From NCBI GenBank assembly GCA_029266295.1, contig JAQSXD010000067.1, positions 1 to 11,609 of the forward strand: a stretch of 11,609 nucleotides of DNA, in the 5' to 3' direction. The notes under the pieces are model-generated. The model did not search any database and was not told the origin of the DNA. It saw only the letters and a program-made list of their open reading frames with translations. Shown here piece after piece: positions 6,945 through 11,609 of this stretch. How positions within the stretch are numbered: the stretch's first letter is position 1; each line of letters begins with the position of its first letter. Position numbers and translations under genes: made by a program. The DNA is from Bacillota bacterium. Lineage in GTDB: Bacteria; Bacillota; Clostridia; Peptostreptococcales; Anaerovoracaceae.

Positions 6945-7787
6945 TTATTTATCACGATCCATTGCGCGCTCAATGTGAATCGATAAATACGTTTTTTCTT
7001 CGTCTGTGATTCGCAGATCACATTCTGTTTTGAAATATTCTTCTATCTTTAAAACACAGGCATATGCCTTTTTGTATTTTTCTTTAACCATCATAAACAA
7101 ATCATTATCGAGGCATTCTCCGGTATATTCTTTATTTGCCAATGCTCTTTGAACAAAAAATCTCAGATGGGTAATAAAACGATGATAGGAAAGTGAATTA
7201 ACATCAAAGCACTTTTTATAGGTATAGGTTACGATGTTCGTCAATTCTTTCATGATTTGTGTAACACGGTACATATTGTCATCTTCACTCTTCTGGTCTG
7301 CATTTACGATATGCAGGGCAATAAAACCCGCCTCATCATCAGGAAGTCGAATCGCAAACTCTTCCTCAATTAAGTCCAGCGCTTCTAACCCAAATTTATA
7401 CTCGTCCGGATAAAAACTCTGGATCTCCCATAACAAAGAATTTCTAATATGAAACCCTTCTTTAAATCGCTTTATGGAAAAGCTAATATGATCTGCCAGT
7501 GAAATGTAGATGGCATCACTGATTTTTTTTCCTAATTTAAATCTCGCTTCATTAATAATTCTCTCTGCCAGCCTGATCTGCTCCAGCGGAAGTTTCATAA
7601 TAAGTTCTTCAAGCCTCGCTACGTGCATCTCATCTTGTAAGTAGAATACCTTCTCGAATTCGTGCTCTTCCACTTTACATCCAACCTTTTTGCCGTAACA
7701 TACGCCTTTACCCATAATAATTTTTTCTTTATCATCGTTCTCTTTTACAATTGCAAAATTATTATTTAGAATCTTTACGATTACCAT
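6945..7787 (-). CDS. BglG/LicT-family transcription antiterminator
   Basis: This 280-aa RNA-binding antiterminator has an N-terminal CAT domain (about 1-56: IVKILNNNFAIV, MGKGVCYGKKVG) and two PTS regulation domains. The PRD histidines are all present: His100 (LADHISFSI) and His159 (IALHIVNA) in PRD1, His207 (ITHLRFF) and His271 (LSIHIERA) in PRD2. In known LicT-type proteins, phosphorylation by EII on PRD1 inactivates and phosphorylation by HPr on PRD2 activates. The start at 7787 follows GAGGGGT at 8 bases; the 13-residue upstream extension falls in the leader terminator's T-run. It is the first gene of the operon, directly behind a RAT/terminator, so it should bind its own leader RNA and switch on the PTS and DraG-family genes. 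Length matches the family (275-285 aa). Confidence 0.93.
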   Translation of the reverse strand: MVIVKILNNNFAIVKENDDKEKIIMGKGVCYGKKVGCKVEEHEFEKVFYLQDEMHVARLEELIMKLPLEQIRLAERIINEARFKLGKKISDAIYISLADHISFSIKRFKEGFHIRNSLLWEIQSFYPDEYKFGLEALDLIEEEFAIRLPDDEAGFIALHIVNADQKSEDDNMYRVTQIMKELTNIVTYTYKKCFDVNSLSYHRFITHLRFFVQRALANKEYTGECLDNDLFMMVKEKYKKAYACVLKIEEYFKTECDLRITDEEKTYLSIHIERAMDRDK

Positions 7788-7807
7788 CTTTTTACCCCTC
7801 AAAAATG

Positions 7808-7848
7808 ACAAAAAACCTATCATCACACATTACATGGATGATAGGTTT
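7808..7848 (-). terminator. Leader terminator (attenuator) of the PTS operon
   Basis: On the - strand, AAACCTATCATC (7848-7837) and GATGATAGGTTT (7824-7813) form a perfect 12-bp stem around a 12-base loop, followed by a T-rich tract. It lies between the promoter and the antiterminator gene, and its 5' arm shares bases with the RAT. It should stop transcription unless the antiterminator is bound. Confidence 0.92.
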
Positions 7849-7872
7849 AGCTTGCTTCACAGATTACAATCA
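7842..7872 (-). promoter_or_regulatory. RAT, ribonucleic antiterminator site for the LicT-type protein
   Basis: The - strand holds TGATTGTAATCTGTGAAGCA followed by AGCTAAACCTA. This closely parallels known LicT/BglG targets, which I recall as GGATTGTTACTG...GCAGGCAAAACCT. The last 7 bases (AACCTA and neighbours) are also the start of the terminator stem, so forming the RAT hairpin and forming the terminator exclude each other. This is the standard antitermination design. Confidence 0.88.
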
Positions 7873-7887
7873 CTACCCTATATTTTC

Positions 7888-7915
7888 ATTATATCCCAAA
7901 CATAATAATTGTCAA
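7888..7915 (-). promoter_or_regulatory. Sigma-A promoter of the PTS operon
   Basis: On the - strand, TTGACA (7915-7910) and TATAAT (7893-7888) are both consensus, separated by 16 bases. Transcription would start near 7881, about 9 bases before the RAT. No convincing cre catabolite-repression site was seen beside it. Such a strong promoter fits control exerted downstream by the terminator. Confidence 0.88.
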
Positions 7916-7940
7916 CAGATTTGATCAGCCATTTTTGGTC

Positions 7941-8047
7941 ACTGAATACCTTTGCGAACAAATGGATTCGCGGAAATCACAGCTCATAATACGGGGAAAC
8001 CGCAATACAGCCAAAATCCTTTATTTCCAAATGGTGTAAATTTATAA
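7941..8047 (-). pseudogene. Decayed fragment of a DUF2229 activase-related gene
   Basis: Read on the - strand, this piece encodes DFGCIAV. After dropping one extra base in the A-run at 7997-7999 it continues as PRIMSCDFRESIC. The intact gene at 2809-3690 reads NCDCIAVPRIMNCEFGESIC at residues 68-87. The nucleotide match is also visible: CATAATACGGGGAAACCGCAATACAG here against CATAATGCGGGGAACCGCGATACAG there. As it stands the frame hits a stop at 7977. About 225 bases that would hold the start codon and first 60 or so codons are missing. The part beyond (8023-8047) instead resembles the intact gene's leader at 3721-3746. The fragment ends close to the PTS promoter. It is too short and broken to make a product. 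Confidence 0.8.
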
Positions 8048-8119
8048 GTAAATTCTGGTAATTGATTTGCTGGAAAAAAGTTATTGATTGGATAAATAAG
8101 GATTTGAAACGTTTTATTA

Positions 8120-8148
8120 TTGACATGTGATAAAAGGAGGGATAAAAT
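8120..8148 (+). promoter_or_regulatory. Near-consensus sigma-A promoter
   Basis: TTGACA (8120-8125) and TAAAAT (8143-8148) are separated by exactly 17 bases. Transcription would start near 8155, only a few bases ahead of the terminator hairpin at 8161. An AGGAGGG (8135-8141) lies inside the spacer, so it is not transcribed from this promoter. It may drive the surface-protein gene at 8299 through attenuation, or be left over from a lost gene. Confidence 0.65.
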
Positions 8149-8160
8149 TCTGAGTTAAGC

Positions 8161-8190
8161 AAAGGCGCTATTGGGCGCCTTATTTTTTTT
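8161..8190 (+). terminator. Intrinsic terminator with no gene directly upstream
   Basis: AAGGCGC (8162-8168) and GCGCCTT (8175-8181) form a 7-bp GC-rich stem around a 6-base loop, followed by A and eight T (8182-8190). The T-run is present only in the + direction. The only + strand signal ahead of it is the promoter at 8120-8148. From 8191 to 8298 I see no second strong promoter, only A/T-rich leader and the RBS at 8287-8297. Confidence 0.82.
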
Positions 8191-8298
8191 GCATTTTTTC
8201 TGCTGTGAAAATGCGACTGCAGCTGTATTGTATTTTTAATATCAGGCCGTCTGCATTTACAGAATAAAGTGATTCCTATTAGAAGAAAAGGAGGAAGT

Positions 8299-11200
8299 AT
8301 GAAAGTCAAAAAGTTAATTTCAGTCTGTTTGTCTGCAGCAATGGTTTTCAGTTCTTTTGCTTCGGCTTTTTCAGCCGAAGCTGCAAGCAATTCCGCTGTT
8401 AGCAAGTTTACAGACACAGAAGGCCACTGGGCTTCTGCTGCCATTGAAAAATGGTCCGATTTTCATGTACTGAACGGTTCTCAAGGATTATTCAGGCCCG
8501 ATGGGTACATCACAAGAGCAGAAATGGCTACGATACTAAATAACATGATGGGATATCAACAAACATCAAATAACAGTTTTTCAGATGTTCCATCAGGGGC
8601 GTGGTACACAGCCGCTGTTCTAAAAGCAAATTCCGCCGGTATTCTTAACGGAGACGGATCGGGACATGCCAATCCAACAGACAAAATCACAAGAGAGCAA
8701 GCAGCCTCGATGTTAGCCCGCGCATTCTCAGTCGATGACAATCAGGGCAGTACAACAAAATTTGCCGATCAATCTGATATATCCTCCTGGGCTAAATCAC
8801 AGGTATTCGGGATGGAAACAGCCGGCTATATCAGTGGATATCACAGCAAGTTCAATCCAAAGAGCAGCATAACCAGAGCAGAAGTCATCACGATGATTAA
8901 CAATGCGGTAAAGGGCTACTATATGAATCCTGGAACGTATACCGCAGATGCTAACGGTCTCGCTATAATCAAGTCAGACGGTGTCACGCTAAAGGATGCT
9001 GTTATCGATGGAGATCTCATTGTAGCTGAAGGGGTTGCAGAGGGGAATGTGATCCTTGATGGTGCCGTGATCAAAGGGACACTTATCGCAAGAGGGGGCG
9101 GTGAAAATTCCGTCGTAATCACAGGCGGTGCTGAAGTCAGATCCGTAAAGGTTGAAAAGCTTGGAGGCAAGATCAGAATCTTTGCTGACGGAGTAGTTAT
9201 CAATGAACTTGATGCAGCAGAAGACGTAATCCTGGAAGGAACCTTTGGTACGGTAACCATAACGGCAGACGCTTCGGTGACCATCAAAGGGAACGTTGCA
9301 GCACTAAGCCTGGAAAAGGGCAGCATCGTTGAGATTCAGTCCGGAATCATCACTACTTTGAACATTCCTTCCGATGCTTCAGCTATCGTTACAGGGAGCG
9401 CATCCGTAAAGACTTTAAACGTGACGGGTTCCGCAGAAATAAAAGGCACTGGAAAAATCGAAGTCGCCAACATTTCGGGAGAAGGTGCAAAAATACAGCA
9501 GACACCTGCCAAGACAAATCTGTCTGGGGGAGCTTCAGCTACTGTTGGAGGTAAAACGATAGGAGCAACTCCCTCGCCAAGCGGCTCAAAAGGAAGTTCT
9601 GGCGGCAGCGGTGGATCTTCCGGAGCAGTCGGCACCCCATATAGTACTCTGACCGCTGATGGCGAATTGTTGAAAGCATTTACTCTGCTGGGTATGATTG
9701 ACGGTGGAAAAATGAATGATATGGAATACACCTCGGATGCAGCTGTTTACTATATCGCAAATGATGCAAGCGCCACCATTCGTACCTTTTCCAGTGATGG
9801 TACTGCAGCTACGAGCAACAGGCTCATTGGAAATTTTGTTGAGCTTTGGGATACCGATCAAGACGGATCTTCTGACCTTATCCTATCCGTTTCTCCTACA
9901 TACAGCAAAGTCTATTGGGATTCTCAACTGCGTTGGATTGAAGGAGCCGGTATAAATGGCGAATCCGATGTGGAGGATGAAATCGGTCTAGCGGTCTTTG
10001 GGCAGGCTTATACGATACCAATGGGTGAACGATTGCTTGCCGGAGCCGGACTTGAAGCTTGGAGCGGCGCTACCGATTTTAATAATATCATTGAGTATGG
10101 AGATGATACCGGAGAGACTCTTGCGAGTGGTTTGAATTATTATTGGCCACAACATCGGTATTATGATGCAGAATCCAATGATACACTCACAATGCTGACG
10201 AACTATAAAACCGCAGAACAGACAACCGGGTCCAATTGCGGCCCCACTTCCGCCCTGACAGTTTTGGAATGGTTTGGAGAAAGAGAAGATCTTAACGAGA
10301 ATGATCTTGTAGCCTTACGGGAAAAGACAAGATGGGGTGGGGCCACCATGCTGGACGAGATGCAGAATGTCTTTGAAAATCTTTCTGATCTCGGATTCAC
10401 AGACGAGTGGGATCTTTATTCCAGCTATGACAATAAATATGGTCTCTATGATTCCGACTGGATACAGGAGACCCTGTCCAAGGGCATTCCCATAATGGTC
10501 GGCTGGAACAGCTTTGGCGGACACTGGCAGGTTATCATTGGCTATGACAACCTGGGAACCCCTGGAACAGCAGATGATGTGCTGATACTAATGGATCCAT
10601 ATGATTCCACCGATCACAGAAACGACGGCTATAATATCCAGCCCTATGAACGGCTTGCATACGGCAGGCAGGGCTTTGATAACGCAGTCGGATATAAAGG
10701 GACATTGTTCCTGACCGCAGTTCCTTCCGATTGGAACTACACGCCAAAAAGTACCGGCTACACCATTTCAGCAACTAGTTCTGACATGAACTTTGGAGCG
10801 AGCTATGGTGCGGATCTGGAAGCTGGCTGGATTCCGTACCGCGATACTGCTGATGATATTTATAACATTTATCCCGACACGGAAATCTGGGGGAGCGGGG
10901 ATGACGGGCTAGCGGGGCCTGCAACCGGTAGTTACCGCCATACTGGGGATGTTCCGTACTCATCTTACTATTCTCATTTTGATTTCTATCATATTAACAG
11001 TGACACAATACCGACCCTGACTCTTCTGGAACGATTCAGAACAACGCAGCAGGCTACGGAGTGGACCTGCGGACTTGCTTCCGCTCTGATGGCAATCGAG
11101 TGGTTCGGTGAAAATCAAGCCGGCTTGACAGAGATCGATCTGGCGATGATGAGATCTGACGTGAGTGCCGGAGCAACATCCGTCAATGAAATGGAAGACG

Positions 11201-11609
11201 TCTTCAGCACGCTGAACGAGGAATACGACGGAGACTGGGCATGGTTCACCATGAGAGACTTGAGTTCATTTATTGAACCCGAAGGTGATCTTGAGATCGG
11301 CGGTCACTATCTTGAATGGGGTGCAGGAGATGACGGATTGATCCCATATCTCTTATCCAATGGGATCCCGATGATGATCGGCTGGGATGAATGGGGCGGT
11401 CACTGGCAGGTAATCATAGGCTACGACGACATGGGAACCTACGAAACCCAAGACGACATACTGATCCTGGCAGACCCCTACGATACCACAGACCACAACA
11501 TGGACGGGTTTGTCATCGAAAGCTTTGAGCGCCTTGTTTACGGATGGAACTCCCAATTTGAAGGTGATGATTATGCCTTCATCGTAGCCTTCCCTTCTTC
11601 TGAGAATCC
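8299..11609 (+). CDS. SLH-anchored surface protein with tandem C39-like peptidase domains (3' partial)
   Basis: The reading frame is open for 1,103 codons and leaves the window. An AAAGGAGGAAG site precedes the ATG. Residues 1-29 are a signal peptide (KVKK, hydrophobic core, SAEA-A). Three SLH domains follow (about 36-85, 93-145, 154-206), each with an ITRAE/ITREQ motif (71-75, 130-134, 191-195), which bind cell-wall polysaccharide. Residues 215-410 are short Val/Ile/Gly-rich beta repeats (GDLIVAEGV, NVILDGAVIKGTLIA), solenoid-like. A Gly/Ser linker (425-443) leads to an unrecognised domain (446 to about 600) with an EF-hand-like loop, DTDQDGSSD (518-526). Two papain-like C39-type domains follow: Gln641, Cys647 (NCGPTSA), His742 (GGHWQV), Asp766 (DPYD); then Gln918, Cys924 (TCGLASA), His1035 and Asp1059. 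Both keep a full catalytic set. It is probably a cell-surface cysteine peptidase; target unknown. The end appears near the edge, since domain B is nearly complete. Confidence 0.92.
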   Translation, partial: MKVKKLISVCLSAAMVFSSFASAFSAEAASNSAVSKFTDTEGHWASAAIEKWSDFHVLNGSQGLFRPDGYITRAEMATILNNMMGYQQTSNNSFSDVPSGAWYTAAVLKANSAGILNGDGSGHANPTDKITREQAASMLARAFSVDDNQGSTTKFADQSDISSWAKSQVFGMETAGYISGYHSKFNPKSSITRAEVITMINNAVKGYYMNPGTYTADANGLAIIKSDGVTLKDAVIDGDLIVAEGVAEGNVILDGAVIKGTLIARGGGENSVVITGGAEVRSVKVEKLGGKIRIFADGVVINELDAAEDVILEGTFGTVTITADASVTIKGNVAALSLEKGSIVEIQSGIITTLNIPSDASAIVTGSASVKTLNVTGSAEIKGTGKIEVANISGEGAKIQQTPAKTNLSGGASATVGGKTIGATPSPSGSKGSSGGSGGSSGAVGTPYSTLTADGELLKAFTLLGMIDGGKMNDMEYTSDAAVYYIANDASATIRTFSSDGTAATSNRLIGNFVELWDTDQDGSSDLILSVSPTYSKVYWDSQLRWIEGAGINGESDVEDEIGLAVFGQAYTIPMGERLLAGAGLEAWSGATDFNNIIEYGDDTGETLASGLNYYWPQHRYYDAESNDTLTMLTNYKTAEQTTGSNCGPTSALTVLEWFGEREDLNENDLVALREKTRWGGATMLDEMQNVFENLSDLGFTDEWDLYSSYDNKYGLYDSDWIQETLSKGIPIMVGWNSFGGHWQVIIGYDNLGTPGTADDVLILMDPYDSTDHRNDGYNIQPYERLAYGRQGFDNAVGYKGTLFLTAVPSDWNYTPKSTGYTISATSSDMNFGASYGADLEAGWIPYRDTADDIYNIYPDTEIWGSGDDGLAGPATGSYRHTGDVPYSSYYSHFDFYHINSDTIPTLTLLERFRTTQQATEWTCGLASALMAIEWFGENQAGLTEIDLAMMRSDVSAGATSVNEMEDVFSTLNEEYDGDWAWFTMRDLSSFIEPEGDLEIGGHYLEWGAGDDGLIPYLLSNGIPMMIGWDEWGGHWQVIIGYDDMGTYETQDDILILADPYDTTDHNMDGFVIESFERLVYGWNSQFEGDDYAFIVAFPSSEN

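Noticed and set aside
6905..7021. 39-residue N-terminal extension of the PTS permease
   Set aside because: It overlaps the antiterminator gene, and the EIIB domain begins right at the internal ATG behind AAAGGAGGAGC.
8108..8120. cre-like catabolite repression site (TGAAACGTTTTA)
   Set aside because: It lacks one base of the TGNAANCG core spacing and the far half-site, so it does not match the CcpA consensus.
7977..8444. 155-aa open frame on the - strand
   Set aside because: Most of it is antisense to the start of the SLH protein, which has an RBS and clear domains. Only its last 20 or so residues carry meaning, as the DUF2229 remnant.
8919..9731. Long Pro/Ser/Val-rich open frames on the - strand
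   Set aside because: They are shadows of the repetitive Gly/Val/Ile-rich solenoid and Gly/Ser linker coding region of the SLH protein. No RBS and no recognisable domain.
1..11609. CRISPR array, transposon ends, tRNA or rRNA genes
   Set aside because: I found no regularly spaced repeats, transposase frames or RNA gene signatures in the window.

Overview
The window looks like the chromosome of an anaerobic Bacillota, class Clostridia. The evidence is strong AGGAGG-type ribosome binding sites, a tetrahydrofolate riboswitch ahead of an ECF folate S component, oxygen-sensitive acyl-CoA dehydratase activase genes, a LicT-controlled PTS operon and an S-layer-homology surface protein. Genus cannot be read from the sequence. 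I see no rRNA, tRNA, CRISPR array, transposase or integrase.

Layout. (1) Bases 1-737, + strand: the 3' part of a THF riboswitch, a structured leader and folT. (2) Bases 715-3690, - strand: a tightly coupled three-gene operon (293-aa DUF2229-type protein, 380-aa HgdB-like protein, 324-aa ATPase activase). It resembles a split version of the giant fused activase proteins of other Firmicutes, and no dehydratase substrate subunits are present. It runs tail to tail into folT with a 23-base overlap. (3) Bases 3780-7915, - strand: a self-contained catabolic operon. It has a near-consensus sigma-A promoter, a RAT antiterminator overlapping a leader terminator, a BglG/LicT antiterminator gene, a beta-glucoside-family PTS EIIBCA gene, an ADP-ribosylglycohydrolase-family gene where a 6-phospho-beta-glucosidase would be expected, and a final intrinsic terminator. 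(4) Bases 7941-8047, - strand: a decayed, frameshifted fragment of the same DUF2229 gene found at 2809-3690, including part of its leader. The PTS cassette therefore sits between two same-orientation copies of one gene start. (5) Bases 8120-11609, + strand: a near-perfect promoter followed at once by a terminator, then a large secreted surface protein that is still open at the window edge. It has a signal peptide, three SLH domains, a beta-solenoid-like repeat region, a Gly/Ser linker and two C39-like cysteine peptidase domains.

How the genes work together. The PTS operon reads as a substrate-induced circuit. When the EII is idle or its substrate is present, the antiterminator binds the RAT and the whole operon is transcribed. 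The imported phosphorylated compound would then plausibly be cleaved by the DraG-family hydrolase; this last step is inference. The activase operon should supply ATP-driven low-potential electrons to a partner encoded elsewhere, or within its own HgdB-like subunits. The most interesting points are the PTS/DraG pairing, the gene-remnant duplication bracketing that operon, and the SLH-anchored tandem C39 protein.
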